The notes under the pieces were generated by a model. The model saw only the letters and a list, made by a program, of their open reading frames with translations, had not been told where the DNA came from and made no database searches. Both the position numbers and the translations under genes were made by a program. This document shows positions 1 through 9,049 of a stretch of 64,000 nt of DNA, piece after piece. The stretch is from Croceitalea sp947503285 (GTDB taxonomy: Bacteria; Bacteroidota; Bacteroidia; Flavobacteriales; Flavobacteriaceae): the NCBI RefSeq assembly GCF_036985505.1, contig NZ_BTGQ01000001.1:1036456-1100455 (forward strand). The letters run 5' to 3'. The stretch's first letter is position 1; each line of letters opens with the position of its first letter.

Positions 1-1
1 G

Positions 2-640
2 GTTAGAGCCCACAATAGGGTCAGGGATATGAATTTCTCGCTGAACGGACTCACAGGGTTCGACCTGAACGGAAAAACTGTCGGGGTAATGGGTACCGGG
101 AAAATTGGTAAAGTGCTCATCAAAATCCTTCATGGTTTTGGCTGTAAGGTAATTGCATACGACCTGGAGGAGGATAAGGAATTAAAAGAAAAGTACTGTG
201 TACGTTTTACTGACTGCCGAACACTCTGCAGCGAAGCGGACATTATAAGCCTCCACGTTCCCCTCACATCAGAAACAAGGCATATCATAAATGCCGAGCA
301 AATTGGAGTCATGAAAAAAGGTGTCATGCTCATCAATACGAGCAGGGGCGGTCTGGTAGATACCAAAGCCGTAATCGATGGGCTAAAAACCGGAAAGGTC
401 GGGTATTTTGGCATGGATGTCTACGAAGAAGAGGAAGGACTGTTCTTTGAAGACCATTCCGACGAGATTTTACAGGATGATGTGATTGCCAGATTAATGA
501 CCTTCCCCAATGTTTTGATAACCAGTCACCAAGCTTTCTTGACTGATACAGCTCTGACCAACATTGCCGAAACCACCGTGTATAACCTAGACTGTTTTGA
601 AAATGAAACAGTTTCAGGGAATGAAGTAAAAATAAATTAA
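2..640 (+). CDS. D-lactate dehydrogenase (2-hydroxyacid dehydrogenase), 5'-truncated
   Basis: This is the C-terminal two thirds of an NAD-dependent D-2-hydroxyacid dehydrogenase that interconverts pyruvate and D-lactate in fermentation. The reading frame is open to the window edge and the residues before the first ATG (RAHNRVRD, then MNFSLNGL) match the family, so the ATG at 29 is internal and the gene starts outside. The Rossmann motif GTGKIG is visible, as are the catalytic Arg in NTSRGGL, the Glu in DVYEEE and the His in ITSHQAF. About 212 of the usual roughly 330 residues are present. It sits 25 bp before a stress-protein gene on the same strand, so it likely opens or continues a low-oxygen stress operon. 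Confidence 0.85.
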   Translation, partial: VRAHNRVRDMNFSLNGLTGFDLNGKTVGVMGTGKIGKVLIKILHGFGCKVIAYDLEEDKELKEKYCVRFTDCRTLCSEADIISLHVPLTSETRHIINAEQIGVMKKGVMLINTSRGGLVDTKAVIDGLKTGKVGYFGMDVYEEEEGLFFEDHSDEILQDDVIARLMTFPNVLITSHQAFLTDTALTNIAETTVYNLDCFENETVSGNEVKIN

Positions 641-665
641 AACAACTTATAAAACGATAGTAAGG

Positions 666-1496
666 ATGAAAAACATATTGGTACCCACAGATTTTTCCGA
701 GAACTGCGACAAAGCCGCCGATTTGGGCATTGAAATGGCTAAACTTTATGATGCCGAAATCCATTTTTTCCATTTGTTACAGACCCCTGTCGATTGGGTC
801 AAATTAGATAAGCAAAAGGAAAAACGGTATCCAGAAACCCTAAAAAAAATTGGAAAAGCGAAAGCTTCGTTACGTGAACTGGAAAAAAAGGCCGAAAAAG
901 AAAATCTAAAATGCCTGACCTTTTTACAATTTCATGTAGATCAAGACAACATTCTGAAACATTCGGGTCATTATGACCACGACTTTGTTATTACAGGAAG
1001 CAGTGGCACCAAGGGCATAGTTCGTGAACTTCTTGGAAGTAACGTAGAGCGTTTGGTAAGAAAATCCGATGTACCGGTCATTGTGGTAAAAGAAGATGAT
1101 GTGAGGTTTCCTTTCAAGGATATCGTCTTTGTCTCAGATTTTTTGGAAGATGTCAGCGATGCCTTTAGGGAAGTGCTCTCTATCGCAGAAAGATGCAATG
1201 CAAAAATTCACCTTTTGCGCATCAACACAGAATCGGACCGTAACAGTATTGCCCTCGGCCTAGACCCCATACGAAAATTTTTAGAGGGTTTTCCCGAACT
1301 CAAGAATTTCTCTATGAATGTGTATAACGAGAACCAAGTTGAAACGGGCATCAACACATATTTGAAACACAACAAAGGTGACCTGATCGCCATGTGTACA
1401 CATGGCCACACAGGCTTTTTGAGCTTGTTCTCCAAGAGTATCGCCGAGGGTGTAGCCAATCATTCCGCACTTCCGATAATGACAATCAAAATTTGA
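666..1496 (+). CDS. Universal stress protein, tandem UspA domains
   Basis: A 276-residue cytoplasmic protein made of two UspA domains (about 1-140 and 145-276). The first keeps the ATP-binding signature G-x2-G-x9-G-S (GSSGTKG followed by GSN) and begins with the typical ILVPTDFSE. The second has THGHTG but Ser replaces the second conserved Gly, so its nucleotide site is degenerate. Tandem Usp proteins are linked to survival under hypoxia, starvation and redox stress; the exact client is unknown. It lies between D-lactate dehydrogenase and a K+ channel with short spacers, which suggests co-transcription. Confidence 0.9.
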   Translation: MKNILVPTDFSENCDKAADLGIEMAKLYDAEIHFFHLLQTPVDWVKLDKQKEKRYPETLKKIGKAKASLRELEKKAEKENLKCLTFLQFHVDQDNILKHSGHYDHDFVITGSSGTKGIVRELLGSNVERLVRKSDVPVIVVKEDDVRFPFKDIVFVSDFLEDVSDAFREVLSIAERCNAKIHLLRINTESDRNSIALGLDPIRKFLEGFPELKNFSMNVYNENQVETGINTYLKHNKGDLIAMCTHGHTGFLSLFSKSIAEGVANHSALPIMTIKI

Positions 1497-1511
1497 AAAT
1501 ATTATAACACC

Positions 1512-2066
1512 ATGTCGGATAACTTAAATCAAATACGAGAAAAACCCTTTTACAAACTATTGTTGGGCAGAACGGTATTGCCCCTGGTTACCATTTTGGG
1601 AATAGGCATCCTGTATGTTGTTTTAATGTCAATGATAGATCATCCGGTTTTACCATTTCATATTATCATTATAGTGGCAGCTTTAGGTAAAACCATCGTA
1701 ATAACGGTTACCACCTTGAAAAGATTATCAAAATTGATAAAGATCTGTCACTCCCTGGAACGATTGCTTTGGGTTTTCGGATTGATAATTATCATAAGTA
1801 TTTTCTCCTTTGCAACCGATTATGCCTGTCTTTACCAATTCAGCCATACCACTTTTGAAGGTGTACCTGATTATTCAAATTCGTACATATATAATCTATA
1901 CCACTTTTTCTATTTCAGTGTGATTACTTTTTCAACCGTGGGCTATGGCGATATTATCCCAACTTCTGACGTGGCCAGATTCGTTGTTATGCTTGAAATA
2001 TTTTTAAGTTTTTTCCTTATCGTCTTTGCTTTGGCCAATATTAAAAAAATACACATCAATGAATAA
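1512..2066 (+). CDS. Two-pore-helix type potassium channel protein
   Basis: A 184-residue inner-membrane protein with hydrophobic segments at roughly 20-40, 48-68, 86-105 and 158-178 and a pore loop carrying the K+ selectivity filter TVGYGD at 142-147. This is the Ion_trans_2 channel family; the fold resembles small prokaryotic K+ channels without a cytosolic RCK gating domain. The extra N-terminal helices are not a full voltage sensor: no regular Arg/Lys ladder is visible. The gene starts 15 bp after the Usp gene and its last 8 bases overlap the next gene, so expression is probably coupled. A role in K+ flux during stress is inferred from context. Confidence 0.8.
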   Translation: MSDNLNQIREKPFYKLLLGRTVLPLVTILGIGILYVVLMSMIDHPVLPFHIIIIVAALGKTIVITVTTLKRLSKLIKICHSLERLLWVFGLIIIISIFSFATDYACLYQFSHTTFEGVPDYSNSYIYNLYHFFYFSVITFSTVGYGDIIPTSDVARFVVMLEIFLSFFLIVFALANIKKIHINE

Positions 2067-2898
2067 GATAAATATTATTAAAGCTAGCGGGGAGAAAGCA
2101 CCTTTTCAAATAGAAAAAGTGATACGTTCATTAGAACGGGCCGGTGCGGATAAATTGTTGGTCGAAGAGATAGTTCAAGATATTGAAAAAGCAGTTTACG
2201 ATGGAATGACCACCAAAAAGATATATCAAATGGCCTTTAAAATTCTAAAGAGAAGATCAAGGGTAAGTGCCTCCAAATACAAACTCAAAAAAGCCCTTAT
2301 GGAATTGGGGCCTTCGGGCTATCCATTTGAAAAATTTGTTGGGGCCATATTGAGTCAAGAAGGTTTTGATACAAAAGTCGGGGTAATCGTTCAAGGCAAT
2401 TGTGTACAGCACGAAGTGGATGTGATAGCTGAAAAAGACAACAAGCATTATATGATCGAATGTAAATACCATAGTGATCAGGGCAGGTTTTGTAATGTGA
2501 AAATTCCACTCTATATCCATTCAAGATTTTTGGATGTGGAAAAACAATGGGAAAAACAGGAAGGCCATAAAACAAAGTTTCATAAAGGGGGTGTTTATAC
2601 CAATACCCGTTTTACCACCGATGCTATACAATATGGCACCTGTGTTGGGCTGATGCTTACAAGTTGGGATTATCCGAATGGGAACGGTCTGAAAGAACGC
2701 ATAGACAAATCCGGCCTACATCCCTTAACCTCTTTAACAACATTGACAAAGGCCGAGAAATCCAAATTATTGGATAAAGGCATTGTGCTCTGCAAGAATA
2801 TTAACGAAAACCCATCACTATTGGAGCAAATAGGTATCACCAAGCAACGACAAAAAAAAATTCTCGAAGATTCAGAAAAATTGTGCACAGCACATTAA
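2059..2898 (+). CDS. ATP-cone plus Mrr-like restriction endonuclease domain protein
   Basis: A 279-residue protein; I chose the ATG at 2059 because residues from MNKINIIKASG begin the ATP-cone fold directly. Residues 1-85 look like the ATP-cone that binds ATP/dATP in ribonucleotide reductases and NrdR. Residues 88-200 are an Mrr-type PD-(D/E)xK nuclease domain with D121, E134 and K136 visible (HEVDVIAEK, then IECKYH). The C-terminus (about 245-275) looks like a helix-hairpin-helix. The gene overlaps the K+ channel gene by 8 bp. Family members exist as annotated restriction endonucleases, but substrate and physiological role are unknown. The inferred function is a nucleotide-gated DNA or RNA nuclease in a stress operon. 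Confidence 0.75.
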   Translation: MNKINIIKASGEKAPFQIEKVIRSLERAGADKLLVEEIVQDIEKAVYDGMTTKKIYQMAFKILKRRSRVSASKYKLKKALMELGPSGYPFEKFVGAILSQEGFDTKVGVIVQGNCVQHEVDVIAEKDNKHYMIECKYHSDQGRFCNVKIPLYIHSRFLDVEKQWEKQEGHKTKFHKGGVYTNTRFTTDAIQYGTCVGLMLTSWDYPNGNGLKERIDKSGLHPLTSLTTLTKAEKSKLLDKGIVLCKNINENPSLLEQIGITKQRQKKILEDSEKLCTAH

Positions 2899-2935
2899 AC
2901 CAATAAACATTAATTAATCCTAAAAAAGAACACAG

Positions 2936-3190
2936 ATGAAAACAGAAGCATTACAAAAACAGAACAACATCGAACTGGAGCCATTTTACCAAGCATTGGA
3001 GGATGATTCCAAATTACTTGAAGAAGCTTTTGAAATACTATTGGAGATGGTAAGCACCGACCCGAAATCTGCCAAGAATATGGCGGCTCTCATTAAAAAA
3101 GACTTTCACGGTCTGTATAAGGAAATTGCCGCATTGTGCGAAACGGACCAAAACAAAGGAGGCATGCCTTCATGCTGTGGAGGGCATTAA
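2936..3190 (+). CDS. Small hypothetical protein with Cys/His tail
   Basis: An 84-residue acidic, mostly helical protein I do not recognise as a named family. It has no signal peptide or membrane segment. The C-terminus reads GGMPSCCGGH, a compact Cys-Cys-His cluster that could bind a metal ion. The gene is preceded by a purine-rich stretch and sits between the ATP-cone nuclease and the beta-CASP hydrolase in the same operon-like run. Translation starts at the ATG at 2936. Confidence 0.6.
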   Translation: MKTEALQKQNNIELEPFYQALEDDSKLLEEAFEILLEMVSTDPKSAKNMAALIKKDFHGLYKEIAALCETDQNKGGMPSCCGGH

Positions 3191-3278
3191 GAGTTTAGGA
3201 AGGTACTGATCCATTTAACAGGCCAGGAAAATTAGGGCATTCACAAGGAGCTTGCGCTACAATCTAAAGATAGAATCA

Positions 3279-4658
3279 ATGAAAGACAATATTATCAACA
3301 TCCACTTTTTGGGGGCGGCGGGAACGGTAACCGGATCGAAATACCTTTTGGATACCGGTGAACGCAAAATCTTGATTGATTGTGGCCTTTTTCAGGGATT
3401 AAAAGAATTACGGTTGAAGAATTGGGAATATCTCCCTATACAAGTATCGGAAATCGATGCCGTACTACTTACCCATGGCCACATGGACCATACCGGTTAT
3501 ATGCCACTTTTGGTAAAACAAGGGTTCAGGGGTCCCATTTACGGCACCTATCCCACTTTAGACATTGCCGAGATCATCCTTAACGACAGTGCCAAGATAC
3601 AGGAGCAAGAAGCAGAAAGAGCAAATAAAGAGGGCTACTCCAAACATCGTCCTGCACTGCCCCTTTACAACCTAAAAGATGTGGAGAAGACCCTGCCCTA
3701 TTTCAAAGGCCTACCACCTTCCCAATGGTTGCCCATTGTTAAGGGTATCAGAGCCAAGTTTCAATACAGTGGGCATATCCTGGGGGCGACAACTATTGAA
3801 CTGGATGTGATGGACAAGCGTTTTGTCTTCTCGGGTGACATTGGAAGAGTCAACGATTTGTTGTTATACCCGCCCATAAGACCCAAAAAGGCTAATATCC
3901 TTTTTATAGAATCTACCTACGGTGGCCGCACCCATCCTGAGGAAGAAGAGGCAATGCCAAAGATAGCGGCCTTGGCCACCAAAACGTTGCAAAGGGGTGG
4001 TAGCCTGTTCATTCCAAGTTTCTCCGTTGAACGTGCCCAATTGATGATGTTGATACTCTATCGGCTTTTAAAGGAGGAAAGGATACCAAAGGTAGGTATG
4101 GTGATGGACAGCCCAATGGGTGTAGATGTTTTGGAACTCTTCCACAAAACCAGGGACTGGCACAGGCTGAACAAAGAAGAATGCGATGCCATGTGTTCGC
4201 ATTTCACCATTGTCAGTAGTTTTTACGAAACCATGCAACTGCAGGACGATGGCAAGCCGAAAATTGTGATAGCAGGCAGTGGGATGCTCACCGGAGGGCG
4301 CATGCTGAATTATTTGGAGACACAGGCCCAGAATCCAAACAATACATTGTTGTTTGTAGGCTACCAGGCTGAGGGTACCCGTGGAAGAAAACTGTTGGAA
4401 GGCGAAAGAGAGCTTAAAGTATATGGAAAAGAAGTGCCTTTTAAAATGGAAGTTGTGGAAATCGAAGGGCTTTCTGCCCATGCCGATCATAACGAACTTT
4501 TGGATTGGTTGAAGGATTTAGAATCAAAGCCCGAACACATTTTTATCACACACGGCGAGTCGGAAAGTGCCATGGCATTAAAGGAAGGAATTAAGGAAGA
4601 ATATAGCTGGGATGCCGAGATTCCCGAGCTGTACATGATCAGAACAATAAATAATTGA
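3279..4658 (+). CDS. MBL-fold beta-CASP metallohydrolase (RNA-processing type)
   Basis: A 459-residue metallo-beta-lactamase-fold enzyme with the beta-CASP cap typical of RNA/DNA-processing hydrolases such as the CPSF-73/KH-less RNase family. The zinc motif is H66-x-H68-x-D70-H71 (THGHMDHTG). Later metal ligands are seen in SGHILGA, FSGDIGR and the C-terminal SAHADH and ITHGES motifs. The longer frame opens with TTG at 3252; I prefer ATG 3279 because the fold begins at once and TTG starts are rare in this phylum. Full length for the family. Its place beside Usp and PRPP enzymes suggests an RNA-turnover role under stress (inference). Confidence 0.85.
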   Translation: MKDNIINIHFLGAAGTVTGSKYLLDTGERKILIDCGLFQGLKELRLKNWEYLPIQVSEIDAVLLTHGHMDHTGYMPLLVKQGFRGPIYGTYPTLDIAEIILNDSAKIQEQEAERANKEGYSKHRPALPLYNLKDVEKTLPYFKGLPPSQWLPIVKGIRAKFQYSGHILGATTIELDVMDKRFVFSGDIGRVNDLLLYPPIRPKKANILFIESTYGGRTHPEEEEAMPKIAALATKTLQRGGSLFIPSFSVERAQLMMLILYRLLKEERIPKVGMVMDSPMGVDVLELFHKTRDWHRLNKEECDAMCSHFTIVSSFYETMQLQDDGKPKIVIAGSGMLTGGRMLNYLETQAQNPNNTLLFVGYQAEGTRGRKLLEGERELKVYGKEVPFKMEVVEIEGLSAHADHNELLDWLKDLESKPEHIFITHGESESAMALKEGIKEEYSWDAEIPELYMIRTINN

Positions 4659-4669
4659 TAAACACACCC

Positions 4670-5098
4670 ATGGAGTTGGCCATAGGAATCATATTGGGTT
4701 TTGCCACCGTAATCTTAGCAAAGGTTACAGGTTTTTCAAGAGACAGGGGTTTCTACCCACTACTGTTGATTGTGATTGCCCTCTATTATGTGCTTTTCGC
4801 ATTTCAATATGCTGTGAATACGGCCATATTGCTTGAGGTTGGAATAGCATTGATTTTTTCCGTTCTGGCCTTTATCGGCCATAAGAGAAGTTTAATCATC
4901 GTGGCTGCGGGTCTGGCCCTGCATGGGATCTATGACCTCTTACATAGTGCGATACCATATACTACAGAGGCTCCCGATTGGTGGGCCATGTTTTGCCTAG
5001 GATTCGATGTGGTGCTCGCCATTGGCCTGTTATTGGCCATACGTTGGTATAAATATCAAAATAATAAATCCCAATACCATGAAAGGAACGAATCATAA
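4670..5098 (+). CDS. Small integral membrane protein, unknown function
   Basis: A 142-residue very hydrophobic protein with about five predicted membrane helices (for example 1-18, 28-48, 52-70, 76-92, 108-130). The segment GLALHGIYDLLHS contains two His and one Asp in a helix, which is unusual in a membrane segment. I do not recognise a characterised family. The frame can be extended to a TTG at 4655 overlapping the previous stop, but ATG 4670 gives a clean start. It overlaps the next gene by 20 bp, implying translational coupling with the second small membrane protein. Confidence 0.6.
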   Translation: MELAIGIILGFATVILAKVTGFSRDRGFYPLLLIVIALYYVLFAFQYAVNTAILLEVGIALIFSVLAFIGHKRSLIIVAAGLALHGIYDLLHSAIPYTTEAPDWWAMFCLGFDVVLAIGLLLAIRWYKYQNNKSQYHERNES

Positions 5099-5567
5099 AA
5101 ATAGTACAGTGAAGAAAGCCCCTGAGATAACGGCAGAAGATGTGCTTCGACCCTTGAAGCTATCAATTTTGTTATCCATCTTGGGAGAGGCCGTCATATT
5201 GGTAGTATGGGGTATAGTACTGTATCCTGAGGGAAATCTTCTGCATAAATTTTTATGGGCCATTGTTTTTTGTGGTTTGGGTATGGGGGCGGCCATAGGA
5301 GCAATCATTGCCCTGGTGGTCGTAGGGAGATGGACAGGGGCCTTTGCGGTTATCTTCTGTGCAGAACTTTCAGCTATAGTATTGGGACTTTTCTGTAATT
5401 ACCTCTGCTATTCTCTGGATATGCACTTCAATTATTTTGGCAGCAATGAAACGCCTTTGCTGTTTTTCATCAGTGGTATTGTAATGGCCACAATTGGTGG
5501 TGCCATAGTCGGATGGTTCTGCTTTACCGAAAAAGGAAAAAGAATATTAAGCAAATACAAACTGTAA
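5079..5567 (+). CDS. Small integral membrane protein, unknown function
   Basis: A 162-residue protein with a charged N-terminus and four hydrophobic segments (about 31-50, 62-85, 90-113, 130-152). Several Gly-rich helices (GLGMGAAIGAIIALVV and similar) suggest tight helix packing. No family is recognised. The start ATG at 5079 lies inside the end of the previous gene; the stop is one base before the phosphorylase start. The pair of small membrane proteins is sandwiched between the beta-CASP hydrolase and nucleotide-salvage enzymes, which gives no clear clue to function. Confidence 0.6.
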   Translation: MKGTNHKNSTVKKAPEITAEDVLRPLKLSILLSILGEAVILVVWGIVLYPEGNLLHKFLWAIVFCGLGMGAAIGAIIALVVVGRWTGAFAVIFCAELSAIVLGLFCNYLCYSLDMHFNYFGSNETPLLFFISGIVMATIGGAIVGWFCFTEKGKRILSKYKL

Positions 5568-5568
5568 A

Positions 5569-7071
5569 ATGAATGATAAATCGAACATACTCAAATACAA
5601 ACATCTTGGGATCTACACACAAAACGAGAATGTGGCCTACATGAGAAAAGACTGCCATGTCTGTATCTCGGAGGGTTTTGAGGCCCTCACCCGCATCCGT
5701 ATTTCCACTTTGCGTTCTTCAATCGTGGGCAGTCTCCATGTGGTGTCCTCTGAAATACTCCAACCAGGAGAAATCGCCCTATCGGAAACAGCGGCTGACA
5801 AACTGAAGGTTACCGAAGGCGAGACTTTGTGTGTATCACATCTTGAACCCATCGAATCATTGGGTCTAGTGAGGGCAAAAATCTATAATCAAAAATTGGA
5901 TTATCAAGCCTACAAAAATATTATCACCGACATCATAGAGGGCGACTACTCGAACATTCACCTTTCGGCTTTTATAACGGCCTGTGCAGGAAACCGAATG
6001 GACATCGACGAAATCATATCGTTGACAAAGGCAATGATAAGCTCTGGGAAACAGTTGGACTGGAACAAGGACATCGTGGTTGACAAACACTGTATTGGGG
6101 GTTTGCCGGGTAATAGAACTACACCCATTGTGGTGTCAATTGTAGCTGCGTATGGGTTTACCATGCCCAAAACCTCATCCCGGGCCATCACCTCCCCGGC
6201 CGGTACGGCCGACACCATGGAAGTACTCACCAATGTGACCCTATCCCCTGAAGAAATCAAAAAAGTGGTCGAACAGGAAGGCGGGTGCTTTGTTTGGGGC
6301 GGTACGGCTGAACTGAGCCCTGCAGACGATATATTGATCAAGGTCGAAAAGGCCCTGGATATTGATAGCGAAGGGCAACTTATAGCATCGGTCCTTTCAA
6401 AAAAGGCTGCAGCGGGGGCCACCCATGTGGTCATTGATATTCCGGTAGGCAAAACGGCCAAAGTACGTAACGAGGAGGCTGCACTCCAATTAAAGGAATT
6501 TATGGAAGTGGTGGGCGAGGCCATTGGTTTAAAGGTAAAAGTCGTGATTACAGATGGTACACAACCCGTGGGCAGGGGCATCGGTCCCAACCTGGAAGCA
6601 GTAGATGTCATAAGTGTTCTGAAAAACGAAGAAAAAGCCCCTAAAGACCTCAGGGAACGTTCCCTAGCATTGGCTGGAGAATTATTCGAATTATCCGGGA
6701 AAGTGGCACAGGGAATGGGCAAAAGTGTTGCCAAGGAGATTTTGGATTCTGGAAAAGCCCATAAGAAGTTCATGGCCATTTGCACAGCGCAAGGAAGGTA
6801 CTCACATCCCATCGTGGCCCCATATCATTTCGAGATGCATGCTCCCAAATGTGGCACAATAAAGAGTATCAATAATAGAAAGATTGCAAAACTCGCGAAA
6901 CTATCGGGGGCACCCCAATCAAAAACAGCGGGTATCTCAATAAACATTCGTTTGAACCAAGAAGTGGAAAAAGGGGAATTGCTCTATATCCTTTACGCTG
7001 AATCCGAAGGGGAATTAAACTATGCCCTGGAATACTATGATAACCAAGAAGACATTATTGAAATTGAATAA
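5569..7071 (+). CDS. Archaeal-type AMP/thymidine phosphorylase family enzyme
   Basis: A 500-residue member of the nucleoside phosphorylase class II family, of the archaeal-like subgroup with an extra N-terminal domain (about 1-85). Visible family motifs are DKHCIGGLPGNR (phosphate-binding loop), TSSRAITSPAGTAD, GGTAELSPADD and DGTQPVGRGIGP. Archaeal relatives phosphorolyse AMP to adenine and ribose 1,5-bisphosphate; bacterial ones are usually labelled thymidine phosphorylase. The C-terminal swivelling domain with AGI and GELLY motifs is intact. The gene starts two bases after the preceding stop and shares a unit with a PRPP synthetase, supporting a nucleotide-recycling role. Substrate preference cannot be read from sequence by eye. 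Confidence 0.85.
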   Translation: MNDKSNILKYKHLGIYTQNENVAYMRKDCHVCISEGFEALTRIRISTLRSSIVGSLHVVSSEILQPGEIALSETAADKLKVTEGETLCVSHLEPIESLGLVRAKIYNQKLDYQAYKNIITDIIEGDYSNIHLSAFITACAGNRMDIDEIISLTKAMISSGKQLDWNKDIVVDKHCIGGLPGNRTTPIVVSIVAAYGFTMPKTSSRAITSPAGTADTMEVLTNVTLSPEEIKKVVEQEGGCFVWGGTAELSPADDILIKVEKALDIDSEGQLIASVLSKKAAAGATHVVIDIPVGKTAKVRNEEAALQLKEFMEVVGEAIGLKVKVVITDGTQPVGRGIGPNLEAVDVISVLKNEEKAPKDLRERSLALAGELFELSGKVAQGMGKSVAKEILDSGKAHKKFMAICTAQGRYSHPIVAPYHFEMHAPKCGTIKSINNRKIAKLAKLSGAPQSKTAGISINIRLNQEVEKGELLYILYAESEGELNYALEYYDNQEDIIEIE

Positions 7072-7074
7072 CAA

Positions 7075-8214
7075 ATGAAAGCGAGGGATAAAATACTGAT
7101 AATCGGCGGATATGGTACCGTTGGCTCTTTGGTTTCGGCGCAATTGGCCAAGCGATACCCATCAAAAATCATCATAGCCGGTAGAAACAAGACCAAAGCT
7201 GAAGCGCTTATAGGTGAGCATAGACTTGCTGCACGTGCCATTTATATGGACATAGAGAAAGAAGACTTTCGGGAAGTCAACTTTGAAGAACTACATACCG
7301 TTATCAATTGCTTGGAAACCGATAACATTTCCTTTTTGCTTGACTGTATCAACCTCGATATCAATTACACCGAGGTCGGCGCTTCCTATGAGAGCCATAG
7401 ACGGTTTTTCGAAATTGCAGATTACATCAACAATTCATACAGTCTGGTTGTACCCAGTGTAGGTCTGATACCTGGTCTATCCAATGTCCTGGCGTACAAC
7501 GGAGCCAGAACTTTCGATAGGGTTGAAGAAATACACAACTACATCATGCTTGGGCTTGGTGAGTCGCATGGAATAGATTCCATCCGTTGGATGTTAAAAA
7601 AGGCAGGTAGCACCTTTGAAATCAAAGCAAAAACAGGCAAGGTTCGCGTCAAAGGTTTTACCCATCCAAAGTCCACATTTTTGCTTAACGAAGACAAAAA
7701 GCGGACTTTTTACCTGTTCGATTTTTCAGACCATCACATCATACCACTTTTCATAGAAACCAAAGCGATGGATACCCGAATTGGGTTTGATTCCCGAATG
7801 GTTAGCAAACTGTTTTTCCTACTTCAAAAAATGGGGATCTTGAAATGGTGCGAACAAATAGACCCAAGGCGTTTGAAAAAGGTACTCGACCTCATGGGTC
7901 TGGGGTCTAATCAATATGCACTGCAAGTAGAGATCAAAGGCACTGATAAAAAGCAAAATCCCTTGACGCTGAAATATTTGGCATCTGGCCGTAATGAGGC
8001 ATTGGCCACGGCCTCGGTCACCTCATTTATCGCCGATTTGCTCTATACCAATAGAACTTTGAACGGGTTAAAGCACATAGAAGAAATATGTGATTGGGGT
8101 GAACTGAAAAGGTATATGGAAAAGCAAAAAATAACAATTATAAACGAAGAAACTTATGAAAACAATATTGTTCAGTCTTCCCGGAAATCAGGAGCTCACC
8201 GAATTATTGGCTGA
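7075..8214 (+). CDS. Saccharopine dehydrogenase family protein
   Basis: A 379-residue oxidoreductase-like protein with an N-terminal NAD(P)-binding Rossmann fold (GGYGTVGSLV at about 9-18, then IIAGRN) and a C-terminal dimerisation/catalytic domain of the saccharopine dehydrogenase superfamily. Members act on diverse substrates or as assembly factors, so the reaction here is unknown. It starts 3 bp after the phosphorylase stop. Its last 58 bases overlap the start of the PRPP synthetase gene in another frame, an unusually long overlap. Placement between two nucleotide enzymes suggests a linked but undefined metabolic step. Confidence 0.75.
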   Translation: MKARDKILIIGGYGTVGSLVSAQLAKRYPSKIIIAGRNKTKAEALIGEHRLAARAIYMDIEKEDFREVNFEELHTVINCLETDNISFLLDCINLDINYTEVGASYESHRRFFEIADYINNSYSLVVPSVGLIPGLSNVLAYNGARTFDRVEEIHNYIMLGLGESHGIDSIRWMLKKAGSTFEIKAKTGKVRVKGFTHPKSTFLLNEDKKRTFYLFDFSDHHIIPLFIETKAMDTRIGFDSRMVSKLFFLLQKMGILKWCEQIDPRRLKKVLDLMGLGSNQYALQVEIKGTDKKQNPLTLKYLASGRNEALATASVTSFIADLLYTNRTLNGLKHIEEICDWGELKRYMEKQKITIINEETYENNIVQSSRKSGAHRIIG

Positions 8215-9049
8215 AAAAATGAAAGCGGAAATCGGGGAATGTACCATACGCAAATTTCCGGACGGGGAATCCTACACGCGTATCCTTTCCGATGTAAAAG
8301 ACAAATGTGTGGTCATGGTCTGCACCTTGCATGAACCCGATGAAAAACTATTGCCGTTGTATTTTTTAAGCCACACCGCAAAATCTTTAGGCGCGATGTG
8401 TACGTGCTTGGTGGCCCCCTATTTGGCCTATATGCGACAGGACAAGGTCTTTAATGAAGGGGAAGGCGTCACCTCTAGCTTCTTCGGGAAATTGATTTCG
8501 GGTTTTGCCGATAGCATCACCACCATTGATCCCCATTTGCATAGAATACATTCGTTGGGCGAAGTATATAACATTCCGAACAGGGTCATCCATGCTGCTG
8601 ACGAAATCTCCAAATACATCAAGGAAAACATTCATAATCCGGTACTCATCGGACCCGATTCCGAGAGCGAGCAATGGGTTTCCGATGTGGCAAAAAAAGC
8701 GGGAGTACCCTTCACGGTGTTACAAAAGGTCCGCCATGGCGACCGCGATGTTGAAGTTTCCGTTCCAGATGTAGATAAATATAAGGAAGCGACGCCAGTT
8801 TTAGTAGACGACATCATTTCTACGGCCCGAACCATGATAGAAACTACGGATCATTTGAAAAGTGCGGGAATGAAACCTGCAATATGCATTGGCATTCATG
8901 CCGTATTTTCAGGAAATGCCTATCAAGATCTATGGGATACTCATGTTGAGGATATCATTACCTGCAACACGATTCCACACCAGTCAAATAAAATTGATTT
9001 GAGCGATGTAATCGCCAAGGAAGTAAAAGAATTGATGCACCACATATGA
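8156..9049 (+). CDS. prs: Ribose-phosphate pyrophosphokinase (PRPP synthetase)
   Basis: A 297-residue PRPP synthetase that transfers pyrophosphate from ATP to ribose 5-phosphate. Seen are the N-terminal RKFPDGES, the ATP-binding RQDKVFNEGEG, the IDPHLHR segment and the PRPP-binding loop VLVDDIISTARTM. It lacks the insertions of the classic housekeeping bacterial class I enzymes (about 315 residues) and looks closer to the archaeal type. MKTILFSLPGN is a canonical start, so the overlap with the upstream gene is real. As a probable second copy in an island, it is best read as part of a salvage unit with the AMP phosphorylase; the adjacent gene starts 4 bp before its stop. Confidence 0.9.
   Translation: MKTILFSLPGNQELTELLAEKMKAEIGECTIRKFPDGESYTRILSDVKDKCVVMVCTLHEPDEKLLPLYFLSHTAKSLGAMCTCLVAPYLAYMRQDKVFNEGEGVTSSFFGKLISGFADSITTIDPHLHRIHSLGEVYNIPNRVIHAADEISKYIKENIHNPVLIGPDSESEQWVSDVAKKAGVPFTVLQKVRHGDRDVEVSVPDVDKYKEATPVLVDDIISTARTMIETTDHLKSAGMKPAICIGIHAVFSGNAYQDLWDTHVEDIITCNTIPHQSNKIDLSDVIAKEVKELMHHI

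Noticed and set aside
3252..3278. TTG start of the beta-CASP gene just after AAGGAG
   Set aside because: TTG starts are rare in this phylum, the added residues do not fit the fold, and ATG 3279 begins the enzyme domain directly.
5958..6812. 284-codon minus-strand frame inside the phosphorylase gene
   Set aside because: It lies fully antisense to a well-supported enzyme, is Ser/Thr/Pro-rich and shows no family motif.
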